From positions 186,001-250,000 of the forward strand of contig JAPEUQ010000008.1 of NCBI GenBank assembly GCA_027946365.1: a stretch of 64,000 bases of DNA, read 5' to 3'. Below are positions 1-10,721 of this stretch, piece after piece. Below the pieces are notes generated by a model. It did no database searches. It saw only the letters and a program-made list of their open reading frames with translations, and was not told the DNA's origin. The DNA comes from Kalmusia sp. IMI 367209. Its lineage: Eukaryota > Ascomycota > Dothideomycetes > Pleosporales > Didymosphaeriaceae. Within the stretch, counting starts at the first letter, position 1. Each line of letters starts with the position of its first letter. The translations under genes were made by a program, and so were the position numbers.

Positions 1-781
1 GCTTCGACTATTCCTTTGGCAGCTGCTACCGCATGGTTGGCCATGTTTTCGAAGGAATGCTTGCATATTGACCGCTCGAAGGGCGATACCATTTTGATTT
101 GGGGAGGGAGCTGTATGTATTCTCTCCATTCTCGTCAATACACCCTAACGAATATTGCTCTGACTGTGTCACGCAGCATCCGTTGGTCTTTACACCATTC
201 AGCTTGCCCGGACACAAAACCTTAAGGTCGTTACCACATGCAGCCCACATAATTTTGATCTCGTTAAATCCATCGGCGCGCACCATGCCTTTGACTACTC
301 CGACCCTGAAGTAGCGGCCAAAATCAAAAAGGTAGAACCTAATTTGCAACACATCTTCGACACTATCGGAAACGAGAAGTCATCCGGTATCGCATCCCAG
401 GCTCTCGGCAAAGAAGGAGGTGGTTTGTGCACCGTGAGGCCGGGGAAGGCTAACACTCAGAATGTGGTGGAGAGGGCCAAAGTGTCAGATGTGCTGGTCT
501 GGACGGCGTTTTTGAAGGATCATTCGTATGGGGAATTTCACTGGCCGGTGAGTAAAATGATGAACTTCGTGGGGTTTATTCCAAGGCGAAAAAAAACTAA
601 TGATTATATAAAATAGGCGCACAAAGAAGACCACGAGCTTGCATCGGAGCTCTTCGACAGATTACCTACCTGGTTGGAAAATGGAGCCGTCAAAGCGAAT
701 CCACAGCGCGTGAGGAAAGGGCTTGATGCTGTGAAAGATGGATTCCCAGGAGTATCGCGATGGCAAGATCTCTGCGTATAA
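1..781 (+). CDS. Zinc-binding-type medium-chain dehydrogenase/enoyl reductase, 3' part
   Basis: C-terminal part of an NAD(P)-dependent medium-chain dehydrogenase/reductase, cut by the left window edge. Three exons: to 112, 175-547 and 617-781 (TAA). Introns 113-174 (GTATGT donor) and 548-616 (GTGAGT donor) restore one frame. The nucleotide-binding fold is visible: ILIWGGSSSVGLYTIQLA is the glycine-rich turn, followed by the VVTTCSP strand, KSIGAHHAFDYSDP, and the FDTIGNE strand. This matches the ToxD/trans-enoyl-reductase-like group common in fungi, which usually lacks catalytic zinc ligands. The N-terminal GroES-like half is outside the window, so zinc binding cannot be judged. Substrate is unknown. 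Many relatives sit in secondary-metabolite clusters, but no polyketide synthase is seen here. Confidence 0.85.
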
Positions 782-1044
782 AATCGTTTACGAACTTTAG
801 CTTCGTAACGTGCATTAGGTTGATCTGCTATTTTGGTTCCCTTGTTTACGAGTTGTGATGCGGTGGCGTTGTGCGTCATGTCGATTAGCGCCGTGCTAGG
901 TGGGCCTCACTTCCAAGGCGGCGGCGAAAGCTGGCTAACACGTTGCGTTCTACTATTAACATCGTCAATTAATTTCTGGGTGATCTTGTTAATCTTGGTG
1001 TTGTTTGTCCATTGTGCGTGGTCGCGCGTTGCGCTTTCCTTGGT

Positions 1045-3200
1045 ATGCAGGACAGAAGTGCAATTTTTCAAGATGACTCAAGGTTCGAGAAGTGCGACGG
1101 TAGGGATGTAGAGTCTGACTGCGAACATGCTACTTTGGTAGAAGGTATGGATGACGAGGAAGTATGGAGGTTGGTCCGGAGATGGGACAAGGTACGTTTA
1201 CGTTATTACTTACTCGATCATACTCTCACACCGTTTAGGAAACATATGTTCTCAAGAAAACGTCGGATAAAAATACTAGAAAATATGATTTGCGTGTGTC
1301 GAGAAGCGCCCAATTCGCACCAAATAAACTTCGGGGTCAAATGGAACGGTACTACATAAACATAGTAAGTAGACATTTACATATCAAATTACAGCGTAGG
1401 AACTGATACAAACCTTGTAGATAATAGGCATTCTATCAATCTTCACGCATACATCCAGACTTCGGTCCTGGCGCGAACCAAGAAGAACCGGCGTCTTCTG
1501 CACGGTGCATACATACTCTACCCTATCCCATTCTAGAGCATCGCTAAAAGTAACAGGCCTACATTGTAGCATGGTACTTTGACTACCTCGGCCTTTTCTT
1601 CGTAGCTACACTGGCAACCCTCGCTATCCTCCCCCAATCACGCCCTGTCCTATTCCCTCCCACTCCCTTGGCGCTATATGATTTCCACACCGGCACCCTC
1701 CGCAAACCACTCTCCGGCGTCCTCGGCAGCGCCGACACGTTCACTGGCGCCCCTGAGCATCTTGCCGGCGAAGCCGTGGAAAACGAAGCCAGCAATTTCA
1801 TCGCGGGGAAATTTGCCATTTTCTTTGACCTCTTGGTCGAAAAGGATTCGCATGATTTGTTAGAAGGAGAAAACGATGAGCCACTCGGGGATGACGAGAA
1901 TAATTCATTTGCAGAGTCGGTCTTTACAGCGAAGGATAGGCTATTTGGAGTTGAGAAGCCGAGCCACGATAAAACGAAGGCGCCCATGAGCGAGGCTGTG
2001 TGGGAGAGTAGGATGCAGATGTTAAAAGCGTTGAGGGCTATGAGTGATCTATGGGAGAGAAGTGCTAAGTATGTCGGCGCGACAAATGTGGAAAGGCTCC
2101 GTTCTTTGCTGACTGCGAGGTAGTCTGCTTAGTCCACCATCTCCGATCGATGACGGTTCATTCCGGAGGCGTCTCATTAAGGTTTTCGTCCCGCTTGCCA
2201 TTGCATCCGTAACTATAACACCGTATATCTTCGTGAAGATTTTCACTTTCGCCGTCGGACTCCTTTTCTTCGGTGGCCCACTCGTCAACAACCATATTGC
2301 GTACTGTCTAAATCCAAACAAGTATGATCCCTCTCTTTCAAATCACTAGCTAGAAAGAACTAACGCTCTCTAGTACTATCCTCTTTAACGTCCCCACATA
2401 CGCCCAACTGACCCTTCATCTCCTCCGCCTCTCTGAGTCTACCAATACACCCATCTCACCTCCACCGCGACCCCAAGACTCCCGCCAACAAGCCCCCTCG
2501 CCCTATCCCGGATATTATCTCCGCCCCCTTTAGCGACCAACCTTTCGGCGCCACACCCGAGGACCTCTCCTCGGCAGCAGCACCAAACCCCTCCGTCGTC
2601 GCGCACTCCGGCGGTTCTGACGCCGAAATCGTCCGCACCACAGCTCACGGCAAAACGCGTCCCAGCAGGGCTCTCGAGACGCTGCGCAGCGGCGTGAAAG
2701 CCGCCATCAAGATCAGCGTAGCGGTGGACAAAGTCAAGGCTAAAGCCGGGCACAAGGCTGCGAAGGCGAGAATGGGGGAGGTCACGAGTGGGAAGGAGGG
2801 CGGGTATTCTAGCCCTTCGCTGTATGAGGCGCGCTTCGAGGGTAGGAAAGGCTTCGTGTATATTCAGGAGCCTACGCCGTCCTCGCTCGCTACCGTGTCT
2901 TTTGTCACGGGCCCCGTGCTTGAGGACTTGAGCGCGACTACGCACGGACGTCATGACGGTGAGGTTATGTGGAGAGTTGTGGTGAGGGATATCGTCAAGT
3001 TAGTGAAGCACTCGGGATATGGACCCACAGCCATCAACTCGAAGGTCGTCAGTACGTGGGCGACAGGAAGACAGGTTAAAGATGGGCTGGAGATTGTGGA
3101 TGGGGACGGGACGACGTGGAGGTTGGGCGCGGTAGAGGGGAGGGATCGCTTGTTCAATCGGTTGTGTGCTTTGGGTGGGCAGAAATGGGAGGTTGAGTAG
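1045..3200 (+). CDS. DUF3292 family membrane protein (apparent +1 frameshift)
   Basis: Fungal DUF3292 protein of unknown function. Proposed exons: 1045-1191, 1239-1364, 1421-1504, 1557-2068, 2133-about 2336 and about 2374-3200, with introns of 47-64 nt. Family landmarks in order: EEVWRLVRRWDK, KLRGQMERYYINI, LRSWREPRRTG, the membrane segment AYIVAWYFDYLGLFFVATLA, the second hydrophobic segment VFVPLAIASVTITPYIFVKI, NVPTYAQLTLHLLRL, and a C-terminal GRAM-like part (VKAKAGHKAAKARMG to DGLEIVDGDGTTWRL). The segment from 2374 and the C-terminal segment ending 3200 are in different frames, with no usable intron between them. One extra base in the C4 run 2471-2474 or the C5 run 2493-2497 would explain it. 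The start codon is uncertain: 1045 is the first ATG in frame, but an acceptor-like tgcag lies at 1046-1050, so an upstream exon is possible. Confidence 0.8.
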
Positions 3201-3390
3201 GATGTTGGTTCGCATCTTACGCAAAAGACTGTGGATTATATGATACTATTATTCTGAGAACACGACTAGCCTTCCGCCCAATCAGTAGGTATTCAAGGAT
3301 TTAGACAGCAGCGCTGCATCAAACGACCAAGATTCACCTTTCTATTGAGTTCCTTACTTCAAAACCAAGCGTCCCGCTATCTTTTTCCGA

Positions 3391-4111
3391 TCAACAACCA
3401 TTCAACAGCCTGAAGCCCTGAATCGGAGTAGCCGGTGGCGCCACATTGAGAAAATCCCAATAATTGACCACATCTCCACCGTTGAACGCCATACCCATCT
3501 GCCACGTCAACGTATCATTGCAAGCGGTCGCTCCGATATCATAGATGCCCCCAGTGACGTTCCACTGCTGCTCTTGCGCCGCGGCCGTCCCATTCACTTG
3601 CCCAAACACTGGCACCACCTGACTCCCAGAGGTCGCATTCCTTGCCTCATACGTATTCCAAGTTGCCGCAGCCCCCGCCGCGCGCTCCACCTGATACAAA
3701 TTGAAGATTGGTTCCGCACCCGCCGTAGTCTGCATATCGTTCGTCGGCAGTTGCAACTGCAAGCGACATGAGCTGTTCGGTGGGACTTGGGGTGCTAAAT
3801 CGGCCCATTGTACTTGCGTAGCAACTTGGAATGTATCGTCGCGCTGGCGGAGCAGCATGAAGAAATCTTTCTGGCCATGGAGGGGTGACTGGTCCCAGTT
3901 TGCGTAGCGCGAGTTCATGACGCGGTATTCGGAGGGATACAAGGTTTGGCAGAGAGGCGTGGTAGCGGTTGTTGGGCTGGGATTGGGGACACCACAGCTG
4001 GAGGGGAGTGTTGTGTTGGGCCATAGTGGGCGGGCTGTTGAGGGCGATAGGAGGAGGCCCGATGGCAATTAGGGTGCCGAGGGATTGTAGGGAGAGCGTG
4101 CGGCGGTGCAT
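3391..4111 (-). CDS. Secreted But2-type C-terminal domain protein (apparent +1 frameshift)
   Basis: Small fungal secreted protein with a But2 C-terminal (ubiquitin 3 binding protein-like) beta domain. The body runs without introns to a stop at 3391. It includes YPSEYRVMNSRYANWDQSPL, the FFMLLRQRDDTFQVATQVQW strand, a cysteine pair, WNTYEARN, VFGQVNGT, and a closing QMGMAFNGGDVVNYWDF segment. The best start is the ATG at 4111, which begins a signal peptide (MHRRTLSLQSLGTLIAI), but that frame is +1 off the body. One extra G in the GGG triplet at 4058-4060 (CCC on the plus strand) separates them; read without it, the hydrophobic core continues GLLLSPSTA into the mature protein. An alternative is a start at 4068 giving a 225-residue protein without a good signal peptide. 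The molecular function of this domain in secreted proteins is not known. Confidence 0.75.
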
Positions 4112-4681
4112 TGCGTTGGGTATCCGGTGTTCGATTGGAAGAAACCGTTAGTAATAGAAAAAGCGAGAGAGGTTTGTGGAATCCGATAATAATTTAAAGA
4201 GCGCGTAAGAATATCGAGGTAGCTGAGGAACGAGGTGAGGTGAATGATGGTTGAGGTTCCTGCGGTTTGAGAGTGACGTAGAGGTGCCACACTAGTAACT
4301 GATCCGTTCTTGCCATTTTTCGTCGATATATTCTTGAGCGTATAGTTTAGAGAGATTGACAGCCGAGGAAAGAGTCTTGACACGCGTACGGAAGCTACGA
4401 ATGGCATCAAAGCGTCGCTGCCCATGACGAGCACGCGATGACTCGTTTCAACCATGGAAAGATTCGTCTCAACCATGGAGGCTGATATGGTCCTAAGGTA
4501 GTCAGCGGAGCTGTTTGCAGAGGATCTACTTGACTTTGTGGTGAAGTGGTGAATTGACACTTGATTGGTTGTACTCTATTCAACACAATTAGATTCACCA
4601 TACAATGTGGGTGGAACATAATAGATCTCTAGGCACAATAGAGTAACAGACGCTAAAGATGGGTACCACGGGACCCTACAG

Positions 4682-4690
4682 AATATATAA
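4682..4690 (+). promoter_or_regulatory. TATA box-like element of the 2EXR gene
   Basis: AATATATAA lies about 150 nt before the ATG at 4839, followed by a pyrimidine-rich stretch usual for fungal transcription starts. It argues that the longer open frame starting at 4659 is not used, because that start would lie upstream of the TATA element. Confidence 0.45.
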
Positions 4691-4838
4691 CCCTCGCCTT
4701 CCTCATATCCCACAGCTTCTTCACTTTTCTCCTCAGTTCTTACCAGTTATATTGCAACGACCAGATCTCATTCTGAAAGCACAACTGGCTGAGCTCCTAT
4801 CGACTCCCACAAAACTCCGTGAACTCAAAGCACTGAAA

Positions 4839-5732
4839 ATGGCTGGGTGCAACTCCAAAACCCCACCCAATCAACGACCTTTTCCGTTCCTGGAACTCCC
4901 GGCTGAGCTCCGCATGATGGTGTACAAAGAGCTTTCCGTCACCACTGTCCATCGCAACGTCGACTCGGAGAAGGCAGCAATGCCCGGTACCAACCCTCTC
5001 AATTTCAAACTCGTTCACTTCGGCATCCCAGTTCAGCTTCTAGCTACCTGCCGATTAATCCAAGAAGAAGCGAAAGACATCCTCCAACAAGAAGTCGATC
5101 TCATCAGGTCTCTTGTTCCGAAGATGATTGTTGAGATCAACGAAAATGACTTCCCCCGTGGCGTCGGAGGAACAGTTCAGCTAATTGGACTCTGGCACCA
5201 AGACCTCATGGAAAATCCAGACGCAGACTTCAACAGATGGATCAGATTGAAGCAAACGCTCCCCATCACTACTCTCCGATTCGTTGAGCAGGCCGGTCAT
5301 CAACTTTTCCGACGTTGGCGGATATTACGCCACAGGCAGAGAACGCGACGGCCTGGAGCGCAACAAAACATACTAATGTTACAATTCCGCGTCCAGGACG
5401 ATGGTGTTGTTCGCGCTCATCCCTGTGAAAATGGACCTCAGTCGATTGAAGACCAATTCAATGTCGTTGACAAGGGCGTTTCAAAGGCCATCATTCAACG
5501 TTTACAGCCGAAGACCAGACTCGGAAGCCCGCTAGTGAATATGGGATCGCTCCGATACTGCGCGTGCCCTGATCCCACTAAGCTTGCAACTGTGATTTAT
5601 GGATGGGTACCACGAGGAAGTCTTTCAAACTATTCACACCCGCCTGGAGCTCTGAGCTCGGAGGAGAAAGCATGGAACAGGTTTGAGTACACAGCTGGCT
5701 GGATTGAGGGTGAGGAGGTCATAGCACCTTAA
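4839..5732 (+). CDS. 2EXR / F-box-like domain protein
   Basis: Intronless gene of about 297 residues. Near the N-terminus FPFLELPAELRMMVYKELSV matches the 2EXR (F-box-like) signature PxLPxELRxMIY that is widely expanded in Pezizomycotina. A little further on, LLATCRLIQEEAKDIL matches the second conserved block of these proteins (LLxTCRxIxxEA). The rest (residues about 100-297) has no recognisable domain. Some relatives are presumed substrate adaptors or fast-evolving accessory proteins; no function is shown for this one. I chose ATG 4839 because a TATA-like element and pyrimidine tract sit between it and the more upstream ATG, and the domain begins just after it. Confidence 0.7.
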   Translation: MAGCNSKTPPNQRPFPFLELPAELRMMVYKELSVTTVHRNVDSEKAAMPGTNPLNFKLVHFGIPVQLLATCRLIQEEAKDILQQEVDLIRSLVPKMIVEINENDFPRGVGGTVQLIGLWHQDLMENPDADFNRWIRLKQTLPITTLRFVEQAGHQLFRRWRILRHRQRTRRPGAQQNILMLQFRVQDDGVVRAHPCENGPQSIEDQFNVVDKGVSKAIIQRLQPKTRLGSPLVNMGSLRYCACPDPTKLATVIYGWVPRGSLSNYSHPPGALSSEEKAWNRFEYTAGWIEGEEVIAP

Positions 5733-6016
5733 GCGAGCAGATAGGTCTTTTTCCAAGGCTCTGTGGTACCACAGGATGAACTTGAAATTGGTGACTTAGT
5801 GGTCTCTGTTGGTTTCTAGCATAGCTTTGAAATCATCGTTATTTGGGATCGAGGGGTTATATTGCCCCAAGATGCTCTTCGTAGATGATAATTTCCTCTG
5901 GATGTACATTCCAGTATTTTGCAATAGTATTTACTTCAATGAAAAGAATATATACACGAATATCAAGCTCCCCTTCTTCACGTGACCCCTAAGCCAGCAC
6001 TCGCCATGAGTACTGC

Positions 6017-6952
6017 TTACAAGCCATACCTAGACTTCAAGTTCCTCCACCAGTCCCTGGCCATCCAGGCATCGAACTCCGTGATCTGAGTCGCAGATCC
6101 AGCCAACATGATGAAGTTAGTCACGCCAGTAGGAGTCCAGTCATAGAAGTCGTCAAGAGCAAAGGTGTGGCCCATCTCATGCAGAACGATATGGATGTTC
6201 TCGGTGTTCAGGTTTGACATGAAGTAGTCAGAACCCACGCGCTGACCCCAGTCACCTCCCGCACCGCCCTCGAAGCCATCGGTGAGCCAGAGAGATTGGT
6301 CTGTTGCATTGATTAGCATACTTTATGAATAAAGGGGGGAAAGAGAGGGCTTACCGTAGTGGCGAGCAGCGCCAGCAGCACACTTGCTGTAATCACCCGT
6401 CTGGTGGAAGAATCGACCACAACCCTCGCTGCACTGCGGAATACCTTCAGAATCCTTGTCGGTGTACACCTGGATACCAGAAACATCGCCCTGCAACAAG
6501 GACTTATCGCGAACCGCCCATCCCACAACGTTCACGTCGACAGTCTTGTACGGGAACTTCTCAAACCCTGCAAGTATAGCAATCCACTTGTTGAATTGCT
6601 TCCTCACTGCTGCCTCGACCTGTGTGCGTTGTGCCGCCGTCACGCTCTTGCTCGAGTCCCAGCGGACGCAGTAGTTGATCTTGCCCTTGCCCGCCATGAC
6701 GATGTCGTAGCCATAGTTTTTGAAGCCGAGTGCATTGCTGTAGGTAGCAATCTCGTGATCCCAGACTTGCTTCAGCGGGGTAACGAGGTTGGAGGGCGGG
6801 TTCCAGGTTGTTTGACCAAGGTCGCGGCGGGCGAGCTGCTCGGCATCGCTAGTGAGAGCGCGAGCATTGAATTTGCAAACTGGGGATGCAGTGCTGGGGA
6901 TGGTGGCTGCGAGGCCGGTGGATAGGAGGGTGCAAAGAACAAAAGCTTTCAT
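6017..6952 (-). CDS. Secreted zinc metalloprotease-like protein
   Basis: Two exons, 6952-6355 and 6300-6017, with a 54-nt intron (GTAAGC donor, CAACAG acceptor). The start at 6952 gives a classical signal peptide, MKAFVLCTLLSTGLAATIPS; an upstream ATG at 6976 would add eight polar residues. The second exon contains HEMGHTFALDDFYDW, an HExxH zinc motif extended to a metzincin-like HExxHxxxxxD, followed by FIMLAGSATQITEFDAW, where the Met could serve as the Met-turn. Several cysteines (CSEGCGRFF, KCAAGAARHYG) suggest disulphides. Close homologues are common in plant-associated ascomycetes and are often labelled cellulose-binding family II proteins, although no cellulose-binding module is visible here. 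The likely role is an extracellular protease; the substrate is unknown. Confidence 0.75.
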
Positions 6953-7668
6953 CGTGGAAGATATACGTGCCAGCACTGTTTAAGAAAGACAAAGATAAGC
7001 GCCTGCGGATCGAGAAACTGGGATGAAGAAGGAATTCATTGTCGTGAGGATAGATGGTATTTAAATCATTTACTATAGTAAGATTCGCAAAATTAGGGAT
7101 GCGCGGGATCTTTTTCTGGTCTTGGCCCAATAGATTTTGTTTCTTACGGCGGTTTCGATCGAATTGTAGCGCCTCTTGGTACGCCCAGTTCGCGAAGAAA
7201 AGGCGTCTTGGCAAATTTGTATGTTTTATGCGGAGAAATTACCATAGGCGCAAATGCACCATGCAGCGACGCTAGACGCGGGGAAATCCTCCGAAAGTTG
7301 CCATTGACTAGGAATGTGACTGGGTAGTACCTTGAGCTTCTCTTTGAGGCCTTTAAAGAAATAGAAAAGTGTTTATTATTGATAATGGTGGTGGTACGGC
7401 GTTATATTAGCGAGCTTAGGGTTGGTGGAAGTTTTGAAACGAAGTAGCGAAAGCTAGTCGTCGATCAAACGATAAACCAAAGTAGCACGGACGACATCAG
7501 TTGACCGGCTCAAAATGGAAAAACAGCAAATCGAAAAGATTCCCATCGTACCATATGCGGAAACACTCGAACTCGCTGTTCATTATGGAGCGCCTCAGTT
7601 CTATATAATCATTATATTGAGGTCCTGAACGTACGCTCCTGCTTAAGTCAAAAGCTTTATGAGCCCAA
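6953..7668. other. Intergenic region
   Basis: Upstream of the metalloprotease and downstream of the monooxygenase. No supported gene; only short overlapping frames without family motifs. It holds the promoter of the metalloprotease, but no clear TATA element was found. Confidence 0.5.
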
Positions 7669-9675
7669 TCAAAGGTGTGCCCTAGGAGCGTCCAGAATCG
7701 GTCTCAAGGAGATGTCTAGTCCTCGCAAAGAACCTTCGTCACGCCATTTTCCGATATAGTTCAGGAATGACCTTGTCCCCTCGGACCAAGTCGCCCCTCT
7801 AGCTTGCTTTTTCTTCTCCTCTGGATCCGTGGTAACCGCACCGTGGCCATTGAAATATCCTGGAGTGCACCCCGCGATAGCCGCAAAGTATGGTGCACGC
7901 TTGACTATTTCCGCAGTATGCGACTCTTCAGCTTCTTGCGTAGCTTCCACAATCGCCCGCTTTCCAGGACCAGCACGACGCTCGGCTTCTGAAATCATGT
8001 AAGTCACGTGCTGGGCGATGAAGTTCAGCATCATGGTGTTGTTTCCAGTAACAGTTGCCTGGCTAGCGCCGGAGAAGAAAAGATTAGGGAAGCCGTTAGT
8101 CAAGTAGCCATGTAGAGTCGCTGCGCCATTGGTATCCCACTTCTCGTCCAGGGATTTTCCATTGCGACCATGCACTTTGACGCCGATTCTCGACGCTGGA
8201 CTTCCTGCGCGCAGATTTGCAAGTTGGAAGCCGGTACTCAGCACAATAACGTCAACTGGATACTCTTTGTCACCAACTACAATTCCTTTCTCAGTCGCGC
8301 GAGACGGGCCTTTGCCATCAGTGTCGACCAAGTGAACATTCGGCTCATTAAACAACTGCAGGTAGGTATCGCTGAAGGTGGGCCTTTTGCACCATGAAGG
8401 ATACCATGGCTTCAGTTTTGCGGCCGTTTCTGGGTCCCTAACAAGTTGGTCGACACGGGCGCGAACAGCTTCCATGTGAGGAAGATCCAAGATGTGGAAG
8501 CCAGTTTGATAGCGCTCTACGCTCTCCGGAGAAGTCGGATCCACCTCTCTCTGAATTGGAGAGCCCATCATGGCAGAGTAAGCAGGCATGTCAGTCCAGC
8601 CATCTCCCACAAGATTAGGCTGTCCTGGTTTCGCAGAATTTGTCAGGAAGCTGTTCCAATTGAGTTGCCGTTCGAATTGCCAACCAGGCATATTAGCCAC
8701 CGCTGTCCTGAATTCTTCAGGTTCGGTTACGCGTTGATTGCGAGGCTTAACATACGCTGGAGTTCTCTGGAAAACGTAGAGCTCCTTCGCGTACTTTCCG
8801 ATTTCAGGTATTGCTCCGATAGCTGTAGCTGCCGTCCCTATAACTGCCACTCTTTTGTCACGAAGCCCAGACAGTGTTTGATCTTTTTGCGAGCCACCAG
8901 TCACTTCATAATTCCAACGGGCAGTGTGAAACATAGGACCAGCAAAGGATGAAAGACCAGGTATTCGAGGAACTTGAGGACGTGTGAGTATCCCTGCGGC
9001 TAGATATACATATTGCGCGCTAAGACGGTGTTTGACAACAGGTGCTCCCTGCGGTCCACGTCTCTCCGAAAAAGTGATTGTCCATAGCTCTGATGAATCA
9101 TCCCATATAACACTCTCAACATCAGAGCGAAACACTGTCTTATCTGTAAGATGCCATTGGTCTGCAATTCGCTCGGCATGTTCTCGAATTTCGTCGCCTG
9201 ATGAATATTTCTGCTTCGGTACATATCCTGTTTCCTCAAGCAAAGGAAGGTACATATAGCTTTCGAGGTCGCAATGTAGGCCCGGGTATCTATTCCAATA
9301 CCACGTACCTCCGAATCCTCCGGCTGCATCGACGAGGCGGATGTCCTCGGGCGTAGCTGCACCTGATTGGATGGCGTGCACAGCAAAAAGCAGACCTCCG
9401 AAACCTGCACCGACGACAAAGAAGGGGTAAACTTTGTCGTCGCGTATGGGAGACGGGCGAGCATTGAGTGCATCGTGATCTGCCCAAGGATCTTCGTTGA
9501 GTGACTGCAGTCGCGGGTCGTTCGCATCTTTCAATGAAAGAAATTGGGCGGAACCCTCTGGCCTCAGGCGTTTCTTAGCCTCTTCAGCATATTTCTTCCG
9601 TACAGCTTCGAGATGCTGAAGATCAATTTCTGGATCAATTTCTGGAATGGTCGTTTCCGACGATGCTGCGGCCAT
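7669..9675 (-). CDS. Baeyer-Villiger-type flavin monooxygenase
   Basis: Uninterrupted 668-residue frame, typical in length for fungal Baeyer-Villiger monooxygenases with an N-terminal extension. FAD and NADPH are the expected cofactors, inserting one oxygen into ketones to give esters or lactones. Motifs: first Rossmann turn GAGFGG (89-94); GGTWYWNRYPG (about 123-133), the short BVMO fingerprint; FAGPMFHTARWN (245-256), matching FxGxxxHxxxW but with Asn where Pro or Asp is usual; second Rossmann turn GTAATA (281-286), where the family normally has GxGxxA. The C-terminal part (SGASQATVTGNN) also fits. The next gene upstream on the same strand is a TauD-type dioxygenase, so the pair may act on related substrates, but this is only inferred from position. 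Confidence 0.88.
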   Translation of the reverse strand: MAAASSETTIPEIDPEIDLQHLEAVRKKYAEEAKKRLRPEGSAQFLSLKDANDPRLQSLNEDPWADHDALNARPSPIRDDKVYPFFVVGAGFGGLLFAVHAIQSGAATPEDIRLVDAAGGFGGTWYWNRYPGLHCDLESYMYLPLLEETGYVPKQKYSSGDEIREHAERIADQWHLTDKTVFRSDVESVIWDDSSELWTITFSERRGPQGAPVVKHRLSAQYVYLAAGILTRPQVPRIPGLSSFAGPMFHTARWNYEVTGGSQKDQTLSGLRDKRVAVIGTAATAIGAIPEIGKYAKELYVFQRTPAYVKPRNQRVTEPEEFRTAVANMPGWQFERQLNWNSFLTNSAKPGQPNLVGDGWTDMPAYSAMMGSPIQREVDPTSPESVERYQTGFHILDLPHMEAVRARVDQLVRDPETAAKLKPWYPSWCKRPTFSDTYLQLFNEPNVHLVDTDGKGPSRATEKGIVVGDKEYPVDVIVLSTGFQLANLRAGSPASRIGVKVHGRNGKSLDEKWDTNGAATLHGYLTNGFPNLFFSGASQATVTGNNTMMLNFIAQHVTYMISEAERRAGPGKRAIVEATQEAEESHTAEIVKRAPYFAAIAGCTPGYFNGHGAVTTDPEEKKKQARGATWSEGTRSFLNYIGKWRDEGSLRGLDISLRPILDAPRAHL

Positions 9676-10721
9676 AGTCGGGGTTGCACGTTGAGTCGAG
9701 ATGAAAGCTAGTGAATTTCGTGCTATACGCCTTTGGGGAGGGGATAGATATCTGACTTCTTATAAAGCCTCTTTTTGGATTAAAGAACCCTACTAGAGGT
9801 AAGGATATATATCGTTGGTGATCTTGAACCGTGGAAGGCGTTGTGCGATGATAAATTTTGATCCGCTTGCAATTTGATATATCGCAAAATGTTCTAATAG
9901 ACAAGCTACATTCATGCAGAGATTGTCTTCACTCTTGTACAGTGTTTCTGCGTTCGGATATTTAACGGAGGGGCGTAGTCACGTGAGTGCTTTGGAGATA
10001 ACGCGAGAGGCGGAGACAAAGTCGCCATTACCAGGTCCACATCTCGTCATCCTCACTATGCTCGCGATCATTCGCGAACTACTGGCGCTCTTCTCCGATA
10101 TCGTTTGCAGAATGGTAAATATGAGCTGATAAGCTGCCGCTAACCGTACGTCGTGCATGTAAGTTGAAATTGTGTGGAGGAGGGGAATCCTGCGCACGTT
10201 GGGTAAGTGGGCCTTGGAATGACGTGCTTATTTGGTACACGCTTAAACACTCGAGCATTTTCCTTAACTAATGTCCATCTGTACAGCTTGAGAATCCCTC
10301 ATGCTGGAATATAAACTTATGGTTTCAGCATCCTCGTACTTCCCCTCACGGGTGTATATAGCTACCATATGTATAATACTTCCTTAGCTACTTCCACTCT
10401 ACTAGCAAGTCTGTAACGAAAGAAATACGACAATCTTGGCTATGATGTTGATCATTCTATTCACAGTAACCAGAAACCCGTTTGCGTTGCATCTTTACTC
10501 TACCACCGATGTTCTGTTCAAATTTGAGACTATTAGAATGACAATTCTATGCGTGATCAGGTATGGAAGACACGACTAGTTAAACATGATTTAAATTGAC
10601 TGAGAGGGAACCCTCCGGCACATACGACTCCACCTGAGGAAACTTTGAATAGATATAGAAGCTTATCGAGGAGTTGGTCTAATCTCAATCAGTCCTTGCG
10701 ATCAAAGCAAGCGGCTAGTAA
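9676..10721. other. Intergenic region
   Basis: About 1 kb between the monooxygenase start and the dioxygenase stop. It contains the monooxygenase promoter. No gene, repeat or RNA recognised; open frames here are short and lack motifs. Confidence 0.5.
9759..9766 (-). promoter_or_regulatory. TATA box-like element of the monooxygenase gene
   Basis: On the minus strand CTTTATAAG, about 85-90 nt before the ATG at 9675, a usual distance for a fungal TATA box. Confidence 0.45.
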
